From positions 62,447 through 126,446 of the forward strand of contig NZ_BMYT01000006.1 of NCBI RefSeq assembly GCF_014652415.1: a stretch of 64,000 nt of DNA. Direction: 5' to 3'. The notes beneath the pieces are model-generated. The model searched no databases, had not been told where the DNA came from, and was given only the letters and a program-made list of their open reading frames with translations. This document shows, piece by piece, positions 15,503 to 24,284 of this stretch. Numbering within the stretch: position 1 is the first letter of the stretch; each line of letters starts with the position of its first letter. Both the position numbers and the translations under genes were made by a program. This DNA is from Affinundibacterium macrobrachii (GTDB lineage: Bacteria > Pseudomonadota > Gammaproteobacteria > Burkholderiales > Burkholderiaceae_D).

Positions 15503-17803
15503 ATGAGACAACTAAAGCCATCCGCGATCATGGTATTCATTGTGCTAATTTTACAAGCGCTGACCATTGAATATGCCTGGTCTAACGAAACCTATCAAAA
15601 GCCCGCTAGCCTAGTCGGTGCCAAAATGGAGCAAAGAGCGGATGCACTGCAATTATTGCAATCAGATCTGTTTCGACAAGAATTAAATGAGTTGGTACAG
15701 CAATCAAAGCTCGGCACTGATGATGCGAGTAGAGATGACGACAAAATCGCCATCGCTTCCTTCTTAAGCGATTTTCAGCAGACGCATGCGCTCATCGCAA
15801 AACAAAAAAATCCCTTAGGCTATTTTCACTATTCAAGCGATGCATGGCTCAGACAAGCTTCGCCTAAGACCGATCAGTATGATGCGCAAGCACTAATGAC
15901 TTTGATGACGACCAAACTCGGCACCTTTTCAAATGAAGACTTATACAAGGTGAGCTATTGCCTTGGTTGGTCACTAGAGATGGGGCAGGATTTTATGCTG
16001 AACTTGTTTAAACGGCTAAAGTCTAGCGATATGTTGAAGAAGAGCGATATTGTTCGGCTCGTGACCAACTATCAGCTTTACAAAGTCTATGAGCGTATTC
16101 TCGGAACGGGAAATCAAGTTCTCAGCGCAGAAAATGACAAGCGCTATGTGATTGAGCCAAACCTGCTTATCAAGACAAAATCGGGCGTGAGTTTATCCGC
16201 AGTGGTCGTCAGACCAAAACAAGATGCTATCAAGCGTCCTGCAGCATTTCAGTTTTCTATTTATGCCGACGAAGCTTGGCACATCAAAACAGCGATCCAT
16301 GCCGCGGCGCACGGCTATATCGGCGTAATTGCCAACACACGCGGCAAGCGTCTCAGTCCAGATGACATCATTCCATGGGAAAAAGACGGTGAAGACGCAA
16401 CGCAAGTTATAGACTGGATTACCCAACAAGCATGGAGCGATGGTCGAGTGGCGATGTATGGTGGTAGCTATTTAGGTTTCACCCAGTGGGCCGCCGCCAA
16501 ATACATGCATCCGGCATTAAAAACCATCGTGCCTTATGCCGCCGCCAATCCGATGACCGGGCTTCCTATCGAAAACAATATTTTTATCACCCCTAATTAT
16601 CAATGGGCGTTTCATGTGACAAACAACAAGACCATGGATCATTCTGTCTATGCAGATAGAAAGTATTGGGATGATGTTTTTGAAAACTTGTATAAAAGTG
16701 GCCGTGCTTTCCGAGATATCGACAAAGTAGAAGGAACACCGAATCCATGGTTCCAAAAATGGCTCAAGCATCCAGACTATGACAGCTATTACCAACAAAT
16801 GCTGCCCTACAAAAATGACTACAAGAAGATCAATATCCCAGTGTTATCGATCACTGGTTATTTCGATGGTGGACAAATTTCAGCCATCGATTTTTTGAAG
16901 CAGCACTACCAATACAATCCAAAAGCGAATCACACTTTGCTGATCGGCCCGTACAGTCACGGCACCGCGCAAGGTGTGCCATATTCGCACCATAGTAATT
17001 ATCAACTCGATCCTGTCGCTTTAGAAAAAGATACAGAAGAACTGACCTTCCAATGGTTTGACTATGTGCTTTTCAATAAACCACGTCCCGCACTATTAAA
17101 GGACAAAGTCAATTACCAACTGATGGGGAGCAATACGTGGCAACACCATCCATCATTACAAAAGTTAAACCAAGAGGCGCAGACTTTTTATCTTGGTACG
17201 ACACAAGATCAGGACGCTTATTATCGGCTGACATCAAGCAAACCAAGTATGCTCAGTTTTGTAGCGCAAACCGTGGATTTGGCTGACCGTAGCACTACGA
17301 ATAACGACGCCGGTATGTGGCCTTTGATTCACAAGCAACTACCAAAAAGTAACGGCCTTGTGTTTGTCACAGAACCGTTCACGGAAACAATGCAACTTGC
17401 TGGAAGCATCACCGGCCACTTTTCCATCGCCATCAATAAACGTGATGTCGACATAGGCTACAACTTCTACGCAATATCACCGGAAGGCGAGGTAGTTTTT
17501 CTTAACTACTATATTGGCCGTGCCAGCTATGCGCACGACATGTCGGTGCGCAAGCTACTGACACCCGGAAAGAAAACACAAGTACCAATTGTGAATGCGC
17601 GAATGACAGCAAAATTACTGCCACCCGGCAGCCGACTGGTGATCGTGTTGGACGTGAATAAAAACAGTAATGCCCAGGTCAATATGGGAACAGGAAAAGA
17701 CGTCAGCGACGAAACTAGTGCGGATGGTAAAGAGCCTTTAGAAATCAAATGGTTCTCGGATAGTAAGCTCATGATTCCGCTTAAACCTTGGCGCTTGAAA
17801 TAG
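15503..17803 (+). CDS. Secreted CocE/NonD-family alpha/beta hydrolase
   Basis: A 766-aa protein with a signal peptide (hydrophobic IMVFIVLILQALTI, cleavage probably after YAWS). Catalytic elements of the X-Pro dipeptidyl-peptidase/CocE family are visible: GGSYLG with Ser about 322, GYFDGGQ supplying the Asp, and GPYSHGT supplying the His. The C-terminal jelly-roll region with LAGSITGHFSIAINKRDVD is typical. GGAG lies 8 nt before this ATG; longer upstream starts would destroy the signal peptide. Family members cleave acyl esters or Xaa-Pro peptides; the substrate is unknown. Probably controlled by the divergent CadC-like regulator. Confidence 0.85.
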   Translation: MRQLKPSAIMVFIVLILQALTIEYAWSNETYQKPASLVGAKMEQRADALQLLQSDLFRQELNELVQQSKLGTDDASRDDDKIAIASFLSDFQQTHALIAKQKNPLGYFHYSSDAWLRQASPKTDQYDAQALMTLMTTKLGTFSNEDLYKVSYCLGWSLEMGQDFMLNLFKRLKSSDMLKKSDIVRLVTNYQLYKVYERILGTGNQVLSAENDKRYVIEPNLLIKTKSGVSLSAVVVRPKQDAIKRPAAFQFSIYADEAWHIKTAIHAAAHGYIGVIANTRGKRLSPDDIIPWEKDGEDATQVIDWITQQAWSDGRVAMYGGSYLGFTQWAAAKYMHPALKTIVPYAAANPMTGLPIENNIFITPNYQWAFHVTNNKTMDHSVYADRKYWDDVFENLYKSGRAFRDIDKVEGTPNPWFQKWLKHPDYDSYYQQMLPYKNDYKKINIPVLSITGYFDGGQISAIDFLKQHYQYNPKANHTLLIGPYSHGTAQGVPYSHHSNYQLDPVALEKDTEELTFQWFDYVLFNKPRPALLKDKVNYQLMGSNTWQHHPSLQKLNQEAQTFYLGTTQDQDAYYRLTSSKPSMLSFVAQTVDLADRSTTNNDAGMWPLIHKQLPKSNGLVFVTEPFTETMQLAGSITGHFSIAINKRDVDIGYNFYAISPEGEVVFLNYYIGRASYAHDMSVRKLLTPGKKTQVPIVNARMTAKLLPPGSRLVIVLDVNKNSNAQVNMGTGKDVSDETSADGKEPLEIKWFSDSKLMIPLKPWRLK

Positions 17804-17884
17804 TGAAGTAGTTGAAAGCAGCGACAACAAAAGCTAGTCGTAGTAAATGATGAAATTTTATGACATTTTAGATTACGTGGTTTT

Positions 17885-17999
17885 GCCCCTTCCCCTTCAA
17901 GGGGAAGGCTGGGATGGGGATGGGTTTCTGTCATTTACATTTTATGTTTCATCCACAAAACCCATCCCCACCCTAGCCCTCCCCTTGAAGGGGAGGGAA
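17885..17999. repeat. REP-like GC-rich inverted repeat pair
   Basis: CCCCTTCCCCTTCAAGGGG at the left and the mirrored CCTCCCCTTGAAGGGGAGGG at the right each form a hairpin, and the two blocks, with GGATGGGGATGGGTTT against AAACCCATCCCCACCCTA, form a larger inverted repeat about 30 bp apart. It lies in the 356-bp gap between the CocE gene and the attI-like site and resembles the pair at 26.5 kb, a dispersed bacterial REP/BIME design. It may also stop transcription from the CocE gene. Confidence 0.75.
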
Positions 18000-18090
18000 C
18001 TCATAGCGAAAATTACGCTCGCGTCAAACCTTGAGCTTGCTACCTTAATTGAGTTGCATTCACACGTAGCAAGAGTTTTGAAAGGCTTGG

Positions 18091-18156
18091 AACTTTCTTG
18101 ATGAAAATTTATGAGTGTGTTAGCGTCGGTTTCTTTCACTTTAAAACAAGTTGGGC
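18091..18156 (+). other. attI-like integron recombination site, copy 1
   Basis: About 60 bp here match the site at 27926-27990: both have ACTTT(C/G)TTGAT, GTGTTA, TCGGTTT, TTTCACTTTAAAACAA and end at GTT, after which the sequences diverge completely. Divergence exactly inside GTT is what integron recombination (G^TTRRRY) produces. TAAAACAA-GTT also resembles the end of attI1 of class 1 integrons (TAAAACAAAGTTA, from memory). No integrase gene is adjacent. The cassette core here is GTTGGGC (18150-18156). Confidence 0.6.
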
Positions 18157-18159
18157 GTC

Positions 18160-18579
18160 ATGACCACACTCCGTCTCCTCACTCTCTCAGCCCTCATCTT
18201 TGCGACTACGGACGCTGCCGCGCATGCTGATTATAGGTGTAAGGTCGAGCGAATCCATACGGCGCAGGGGGAGGGGCCAGCCTCCCTTGTTCACGGCGAG
18301 CGGAAAACATGGATCGGCAAGGAGTTCTCTGTCAGTCGGCGTACTGGCGCAATGTCCGGCCCGCTCCGAAACAACTACGCCACAGAACCAACAGTCATCG
18401 ATCCAGGATCCAAAGAGAACTCCTTCAAGGCCATTTCCATCCTTCGCCCGAATGAAGTTGGGTCTGGGTCTGCCGTCTACACGTTGGTAATCAATGAGTA
18501 TGTCGAAGGTTCGAAGAAACCGTTCGCGTTCATGTCCTCGGATGTCGTCTACTTCGGGGCGTGCTGGCATGACAAGTAA
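18160..18579 (+). CDS. Secreted hypothetical protein in a lone gene cassette
   Basis: The product is 139 aa with a signal peptide (TTLRLLTLSALIFATTDAAAHA) and a small domain of unknown family (ends SSDVVYFGACWHDK). The gene starts 9 bp after the cassette core GTTGGGC and is followed 21 bp after its stop by GCCCAAC, the exact complement of the core, as expected for a gene cassette. It is more GC-rich than the genes around it, supporting separate origin. Confidence 0.75.
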   Translation: MTTLRLLTLSALIFATTDAAAHADYRCKVERIHTAQGEGPASLVHGERKTWIGKEFSVSRRTGAMSGPLRNNYATEPTVIDPGSKENSFKAISILRPNEVGSGSAVYTLVINEYVEGSKKPFAFMSSDVVYFGACWHDK

Positions 18580-18600
18580 GCGCGACGACTGCGAAATGAC

Positions 18601-18624
18601 GCCCAACTATTCCATCGAGCGGAT
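18601..18624 (+). other. Truncated attC remnant
   Basis: GCCCAAC (18601-18607) is the inverse core matching the cassette start GTTGGGC, followed by TATTCCATCGAGCGGA, which looks like the left arm of an attC. The complementary right arm and its GTT core are missing, so the cassette's attC was lost or recombined away and the cassette is probably fixed. Confidence 0.55.
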
Positions 18625-18656
18625 GCCCAACTGGCTGTACCTGTCGGTCGCAACTC

Positions 18657-19085
18657 ATGTCAAAGGTTGACAGTACAAACGTTCAACCTCGCATGAAAAT
18701 CAACTTCAACCAAACTTATCAAGCACCACTAACCGATATTGGCTCGGAATTAGTGGGAATGATTAAAGACTGCGACTACCATTCGATCGCAGAACGTTTT
18801 GCCTATGCATTGGCTTACGATAGGCCGATTGTAGAAGCGATCACTGCTGACATCGATTTTTGTCTTGTCGGAGAACAGCGTTCTGCGACCATCTGCCAAG
18901 CTAGTGAAGCGCGCATCCTTGTTCGCTATTTTAAGCAAGAAAATGGTTCTAATCTTTTCGGGTTGGTGGAATGTTTTATGCCGCTCAACCAAGATACAGG
19001 CGAGTTATTAGCGACTCTGATTGTTACTGCCAGTAACCAGGAATATCATGTGTGTCTCGAAGATATTGCATATATAGCCCAATAA
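18657..19085 (+). CDS. Hypothetical protein, 142 aa
   Basis: I do not recognise the family. The sequence is a soluble alpha/beta-looking protein with no signal peptide or membrane helix. The ATG at 18657 has no good ribosome site; ATG 18693 is an alternative. It follows directly after the broken attC, so it may mark either the chromosome resuming or a cassette without attC. Confidence 0.6.
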   Translation: MSKVDSTNVQPRMKINFNQTYQAPLTDIGSELVGMIKDCDYHSIAERFAYALAYDRPIVEAITADIDFCLVGEQRSATICQASEARILVRYFKQENGSNLFGLVECFMPLNQDTGELLATLIVTASNQEYHVCLEDIAYIAQ

Positions 19086-19167
19086 AAAATGTCTAGACTC
19101 GTCGCAATTTTCTTCACTGCCTTTTTCACATATATGCATCCCAAGTTGTGCCTATGTTAGAAATTCG

Positions 19168-19545
19168 ATGAACATGAATCCTCCCGAACAAGACGTAGAA
19201 GACAGAACCCCAATTTGGGATTGTATGCAGGATTTGTATATGGATACCGATGTCACGCTGTCCTACAACTTCATTGCCCAAAGATGTGCTGATTCTAAAT
19301 ACAGTATCGATGAGTTGGAGAGGATATTATTTAATGAAGTCTTGCCGGCTCTTAGATTCAATATATTCGATTTGCCCGCACCAGAGTGGGCTGGCTTTCC
19401 AATCGATTGGGTGGTCAAGCGAGTTCTTTCTAAACATCGATTTGGCAAAAGAAAGCCTTGGATTTTACGTCGCTATACCCAGGTTCACTGGCATGAACTT
19501 AGACAAATAATTCAGGAAAATCGACAGAAAAATACAGGAAAATAG
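19168..19545 (+). CDS. Small conserved protein (DUF7079-like)
   Basis: The protein is 125 aa with RTPIWDCMQDLYMDTDV near the N-terminus, ADSKYSIDELERILFNEVLP in the middle and a basic C-terminus. The pattern resembles DUF7079 proteins, recalled from memory with moderate certainty. No function is known. It follows the 142-aa gene by 82 bp in the same direction. Confidence 0.6.
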   Translation: MNMNPPEQDVEDRTPIWDCMQDLYMDTDVTLSYNFIAQRCADSKYSIDELERILFNEVLPALRFNIFDLPAPEWAGFPIDWVVKRVLSKHRFGKRKPWILRRYTQVHWHELRQIIQENRQKNTGK

Positions 19546-19658
19546 CAGTCACGAATCGCGTGAAGTAACGCTTGCACGCCATAACCCAAAATTGCATCTT
19601 AAAATTCAGTAAAGCTTTGCTATGATGGTCGCGACGTATTTCAAACAAAGGATAAAAC

Positions 19659-20261
19659 ATGTTCTCATGGCGTTGGCTGCTCGCAGCAGTGATCGTATTT
19701 GGTGGTTGGCATCAGTATCAACAGCGCGCGCAAAAGCCGATTTCGCATGCAAGCGGCGTTTTGGTGCAACGCGAGCCAGTGCAAACGATGCTTGATCGTG
19801 GCGATAGTTGGCAGAAAGGCGATTACACGATCAAGGCACTTGCAGATTTTGATATTGAAGCGCGCATCTTGGCGAAGGAGTTGTATTCGATTGGGCGTGA
19901 GGCGGATTTGTCGCCCGTGGATTTGGCTTTAGGTTGGGGATCGATGTCGGATTCTGAAGTTTTGTCTTCACTGACAATTTCGCAGAGCAATCGCTTTTAT
20001 TATTATCGCTGGGAAGATCAGCCACCACGTCCACCCGCCGAAATCGCTAGTCACAGCGCTAATATGCATATGATTCCCGCCAATGCGCAAATCGAGAAAA
20101 CCTTAAAGGCATTGCGCCCTGGACAGATCATTCAGTTACGTGGAAAATTGGTTGCCGTGAGTGCGCCCGATGGTTGGCGTTGGCAATCGTCATTAACGCG
20201 TGAGGATACAGGGGCTGGCGCTTGCGAGTTGATTCGAGTAGAGAGTGTTCAAGTACTTTGA
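19659..20261 (+). CDS. Membrane-anchored hypothetical protein, 200 aa
   Basis: One N-terminal membrane helix (WRWLLAAVIVFGGWH) is followed by a periplasmic domain with LADFDIEARILAKELYSI, VDLALGWGSMSD and LRPGQIIQLRGKLVAV. AAAGGA lies 9 nt before the ATG. Similar uncharacterised single-anchor proteins occur in many proteobacteria. It converges on and overlaps slightly with the end of fdsD (stop codons 20249-20261). Confidence 0.7.
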   Translation: MFSWRWLLAAVIVFGGWHQYQQRAQKPISHASGVLVQREPVQTMLDRGDSWQKGDYTIKALADFDIEARILAKELYSIGREADLSPVDLALGWGSMSDSEVLSSLTISQSNRFYYYRWEDQPPRPPAEIASHSANMHMIPANAQIEKTLKALRPGQIIQLRGKLVAVSAPDGWRWQSSLTREDTGAGACELIRVESVQVL

Positions 20262-20503
20262 TTGCTCATCGCCCTTGCAAACATGCTTGCACGATGTTTG
20301 ATGATGGCGTCTGTGACGATGGGATTCAGTGTTTCGACTGAGTGCGACTCGATACCAGCGATGAGGGTATCGCGCATATGTGGTGTCCAAAATTTCTTAA
20401 GGTGATTGGCGATGCCGTCTAAGGCTTCTTCACGATCAGGGAAGCTTTCAAAGAATGTGCCGATTTGATTCGCCATTTTGACGAGTTTGTCGAGAGTGTT
20501 CAT
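20249..20503 (-). CDS. fdsD: Formate dehydrogenase delta subunit
   Basis: FdsD is the small subunit of soluble NAD-dependent formate dehydrogenase, needed for an active enzyme in related bacteria. The 84-aa product begins MNTLDKLVKMANQIGTFFES and includes FWTPHMRDTLI, matching the family. ATG 20503 overlaps the fdhD stop as ATGA, showing translational coupling; a longer start is less likely. It is the last gene of the operon. Confidence 0.85.
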   Translation of the reverse strand: MNTLDKLVKMANQIGTFFESFPDREEALDGIANHLKKFWTPHMRDTLIAGIESHSVETLNPIVTDAIIKHRASMFARAMSNQST

Positions 20504-21351
20504 GGTGTCGTGAAATGTAAACGTTGTGGATGGCAATAGACGCTAAAGTCTTGGCCTCGGGTGAAGCCGAGCAAACATAAAGTGGCTTGTTGTGCGATAT
20601 CGATGGCTAAACTGGTCACACCGGAAATCGCGGCGAGTAAAGGAATGCCGGCGTTCGCAGTTTTTTGTACCATCTCGTAGCTGGCACGGCTGGTAACGCA
20701 GACAAAGCCTTGTGGCATGTTTAGGCTTTGGCGCAGGCAAGCACCGATGACTTTGTCGAGTGCATTGTGTCTGCCGATATCTTCGCGAATGACGGCAATT
20801 GTTCCATCCGCATGGCACCACGCAGCGGCATGGCTGCTGCCAGTCGCGTCTAATAAATTTTGCTGTGCGCGCATCGCCGTGCATGCGGCGGAAATTGCTG
20901 GAGCAGAAAAACGCATTTCGGATTGAATCGCCGCTGGTTGGCGTATCGCTTGCTCTAGACTTTCAACCCCACACAAACCGCAACCAGTGCGACCGGCGAG
21001 TTGACGCTTCTTGTCTTTGAGTCGAGCGAAGCAAGCGCTGGCAATTGTGATGTCCAGTGTGTAGCCTTGCGCTTCTTGCTTTACTTCGCAATCATAGATT
21101 TGCGCCGCGTGCTCGATGATGCCCTCTGAATAAGCGAAGCCATAAGCGAAGTCTTGCAGATCACTGGGGCTCGCCATCATCACCGCGAAAGCAATGCCAT
21201 TAAACACAAAGGCCACCGCAACTTCTTGCGCAATCTGGTCTTGCGCTTGTTGCAGTTGACCATCGCGCAAACGCATCACTGGCTGCGCGCGTGTATCTTG
21301 GGTCTGCTCATCTAAATCGCTTATCGACATGCTTGCATTCATCGTGTTCAA
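20500..21351 (-). CDS. fdhD: Formate dehydrogenase sulfurtransferase FdhD (FdsC)
   Basis: FdhD transfers sulfur to the molybdenum cofactor of formate dehydrogenase. At 283 aa it shows GRTGCGLCGVE, the CxxC loop that carries sulfur, then REDIGRHNALDK and VTSRASYEMVQK, both highly conserved. Its start overlaps the end of fdsA (ATGA-type, 21348-21351) and its stop overlaps fdsD, so all three are coupled. Confidence 0.95.
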   Translation of the reverse strand: MNTMNASMSISDLDEQTQDTRAQPVMRLRDGQLQQAQDQIAQEVAVAFVFNGIAFAVMMASPSDLQDFAYGFAYSEGIIEHAAQIYDCEVKQEAQGYTLDITIASACFARLKDKKRQLAGRTGCGLCGVESLEQAIRQPAAIQSEMRFSAPAISAACTAMRAQQNLLDATGSSHAAAWCHADGTIAVIREDIGRHNALDKVIGACLRQSLNMPQGFVCVTSRASYEMVQKTANAGIPLLAAISGVTSLAIDIAQQATLCLLGFTRGQDFSVYCHPQRLHFTTP

Positions 21352-24275
21352 GTTGTTGATCTCGCCGTTGATGACGTATTTGATGTTTGAGTCGTTTCAG
21401 GCCAAGCAGCCTGTGCCAGCGCCAATTGTTCCGTATCAAACGCCTGTTGCGCTTGCTGCCATGCAGATTGTTTCATACTCGGTTTGGCTGGCATGACTTG
21501 CACCGCAGTCACTTTGTACTCAGGACAGTTAGTCGCCCAGTCCGAATTGTCGGTAGTAATCACATTCGCACCCGATTCAGGGAAATGGAAAGTGGTGTAC
21601 ACCACGCCCGGTTGCATGGTTTGCGTCACAAAGGCACGCAATACCGTATCGCCCGCGCGGCTTTCGATTTTGACCCATGCATCGTGCCGAATGCCACGTT
21701 CTTCCGCATCATGCGGATGAATGTGCAAACGGTCTTCGTGATGCCATTGACTGTTTTCTGTGCGACGTGTTTGCGCTCCGACATTGTATTGCGACAGAAT
21801 GCGTCCGGTGGTTAACAAGAGTGGGAATTTGCGTGTGACTTTTTCATCGGTGGCGACATATTGCGTGATGATAAAACGTCCTTTACCGCGCACAAATTGA
21901 TTGACATGCATAATCGCGGTGCCGGTCTCTGCAGTGTTCTCATTGCATGGCCATTGCACACTGCCATGTTGATCAATTTTTTCGTAACTAACGCCACGGA
22001 AGCTCGGTGTCAGTGCGGCGATTTCCGCCATGATCTCGCTAGGGTGTTGATACTGCATAGGATAACCAAGCGCATTCGCCAGTTTCATTGTCACTTCCCA
22101 ATCAGCATAACCAGCCTTGGGCGGCATTACTTTGCGTACGCGTGAGATACGACGTTCGGCATTGGTAAAGGTGCCGTCTTTTTCGAGGAAAGAAGAACCC
22201 GGTAAAAACACGTGCGCGTATTTTGCTGTCTCATTCAAGAAAATATCTTGCACCACCAGACACTCCATCGCCATCAATGCGGCGGTGACGTGCTGGGTAT
22301 TTGGATCAGATTGAACGATATCTTCGCCTTCACAATACAGGCCTTTGAATTCGCCGGCATGTGCAGCGTCGAGCATATTCGGGATGCGTAAACCTGGTTC
22401 AGGATTCAGTGTAACCCCCCATGCAGCTTCAAATTGTGAACGCACCGTGCTATCAGAAATATGTCGATAGCCTGGCAACTCATGTGGGAAAGAACCCATG
22501 TCGCAAGCACCTTGCACATTGTTTTGACCGCGCAGTGGATTCACGCCAACGCCTTCACGTCCGACGTTACCGGTTGCCATTGCCAGATTGGCGATGCCCA
22601 TTACCATGGTTGAGCCTTGTGCGTGTTCGGTCACGCCTAAGCCGTAGTAAATCGCCGCATTGCCGCCGGTCGCGTACAGACGCGCAGCAGCACGGATGTG
22701 AGCTGCAGGGACACCTGTGACAGCCTCCATCGCCTCTGGTGAATTATCAGCACGCGCCACAAATGCGCTCCACTCACGCCATGATTTGTTGTCGCAACGT
22801 TCTTGTACATAGTCTTGCGCAACCAAACTTTCAGTCACGATCACATGCGCCAGTGCACTGATGATGGCGACATTGGTGCCGGGTTTGAGTTGTAAGTGAT
22901 AATCCGCTTTGACATGCGGCCCATCGACCAAGTCAATTTGGCGCGGATCAATCACGATCAATTTTGCACCTTGGCGTAGACGTTTTTTCATACGCGAGGC
23001 AAACACCGGATGGGCATCGCTTGGATTGGCACCGATCACCATAATCACATCGGCATGTTCGACGGATTTAAAGGTTTGTGTTCCTGCCGACGTACCAAAT
23101 GTTTGCCCCAGTCCATAGCCAGTTGGCGAATGGCAAACGCGCGCGCAGGTATCGACATTGTTGTTGCCAAAAGCCGCACGTACTAATTTTTGTACTAGAT
23201 AGGTTTCTTCATTGGTGCAGCGTGATGAGGTGATGCCGCCGATAGCGTCTTTGCCGTACTTAGCTTGTATGCGTTTAAATTCGGAAGCAGCATAATTGAT
23301 CGCCTCATCCCAACTCACCTCGCGCCATGCATCATGGATACTCTTGCGTATCATCGGTTTGGTGACGCGATCTTTGTGCGTCGCATAGCCCCAAGCAAAA
23401 CGTCCTTTGATGCAAGAGTGGCCTTCATTCGCTTTGCCATCTTTCCACGGCACCATGCGTACCACTTGGTTGCCTTTCATCTCTGCTTTAAAACCACAAC
23501 CCACCCCGCAATACGCGCAAGTGGTGATCTTGCTGTGCTCGGCTTGACCCAACATGATCACCGTTTTTTCTTGCAAAGTCGCGGTAGGACAAGCTTCGAC
23601 ACAAGCGCCACAACTCACACATTCCGATTCCATGAACGGCTGATCTTGGCCCGGTGAAACGCGCGCTTCAAATCCGCGACCGCTAATGGTTAAAGCAAAT
23701 GTACCTTGGGTTTCTTCGCATGCGCGTACGCAACGATTGCAGACGATGCATTTGGATGGATCGTAAGTGAAGTAGGGATTCGATTCATCTTTTTTGCTAT
23801 CGAGATGATGTTTGCCACCGCTAGTTTTACCATCGCCAGCACCAACACCGTAGCGCACTTCGCGCAATCCCGTGACGCCTGCCATATCTTGTAATTCGCA
23901 ATTGCCATTGGCAGAGCAAGTCAGGCAATCTAAAGGATGATCAGAGATATATAACTCCATCACGCCTTTGCGTAATTCTTGTAATTGTGGGCTTTGGGTT
24001 TTGACTTTCATGCCCGCTTCCGCAGGTGTAGTGCAGGAGGCAGGAAATCCTTTGCGTCCTTCAATCTCGACCAAGCAGAGGCGGCAAGAGCCAAATGGTT
24101 CTAAGCTATCGGTGGCGCACAGTTTAGGAACTTGTACACCAGCCTCCACCGCCGCACGCATCAAGGAAGTGCCTGCTGGAACGGTGACGATTTCACCGTC
24201 GATTTCTAAGCTGACGGTTTGTTCAGATTCGCGACGAGGTGTGCCGAAATCAGTATCTTTTAAATGAGAAAGCAT
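21348..24275 (-). CDS. fdsA: NAD-dependent formate dehydrogenase, alpha (Mo-bisMGD) subunit
   Basis: The catalytic subunit oxidises formate to CO2. At 975 aa it has an N-terminal 2Fe-2S domain (GSCRLCLVEI), a His-Cys cluster stretch (HPLDCLTCSANGNC), two 4Fe-4S sites (CIVCNRCVRACEE; CVSCGACVEACP), a further cluster CAYCGVGC at the start of the molybdopterin domain, and CHSP, in which Cys replaces selenocysteine as the Mo ligand. The C-terminal MGD-binding domain is complete. fdsB ends 9 bp upstream. Electrons pass through the clusters to FdsB and NAD. Confidence 0.97.
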   Translation of the reverse strand: MLSHLKDTDFGTPRRESEQTVSLEIDGEIVTVPAGTSLMRAAVEAGVQVPKLCATDSLEPFGSCRLCLVEIEGRKGFPASCTTPAEAGMKVKTQSPQLQELRKGVMELYISDHPLDCLTCSANGNCELQDMAGVTGLREVRYGVGAGDGKTSGGKHHLDSKKDESNPYFTYDPSKCIVCNRCVRACEETQGTFALTISGRGFEARVSPGQDQPFMESECVSCGACVEACPTATLQEKTVIMLGQAEHSKITTCAYCGVGCGFKAEMKGNQVVRMVPWKDGKANEGHSCIKGRFAWGYATHKDRVTKPMIRKSIHDAWREVSWDEAINYAASEFKRIQAKYGKDAIGGITSSRCTNEETYLVQKLVRAAFGNNNVDTCARVCHSPTGYGLGQTFGTSAGTQTFKSVEHADVIMVIGANPSDAHPVFASRMKKRLRQGAKLIVIDPRQIDLVDGPHVKADYHLQLKPGTNVAIISALAHVIVTESLVAQDYVQERCDNKSWREWSAFVARADNSPEAMEAVTGVPAAHIRAAARLYATGGNAAIYYGLGVTEHAQGSTMVMGIANLAMATGNVGREGVGVNPLRGQNNVQGACDMGSFPHELPGYRHISDSTVRSQFEAAWGVTLNPEPGLRIPNMLDAAHAGEFKGLYCEGEDIVQSDPNTQHVTAALMAMECLVVQDIFLNETAKYAHVFLPGSSFLEKDGTFTNAERRISRVRKVMPPKAGYADWEVTMKLANALGYPMQYQHPSEIMAEIAALTPSFRGVSYEKIDQHGSVQWPCNENTAETGTAIMHVNQFVRGKGRFIITQYVATDEKVTRKFPLLLTTGRILSQYNVGAQTRRTENSQWHHEDRLHIHPHDAEERGIRHDAWVKIESRAGDTVLRAFVTQTMQPGVVYTTFHFPESGANVITTDNSDWATNCPEYKVTAVQVMPAKPSMKQSAWQQAQQAFDTEQLALAQAAWPETTQTSNTSSTARSTT

Positions 24276-24284
24276 CTTGTTCTC

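Noticed and set aside
18187-18606. Long minus-strand ORF opposite the lone cassette gene
   Set aside because: Mirror frame of a GC-rich gene; the plus frame has a signal peptide and sits correctly within cassette boundaries.
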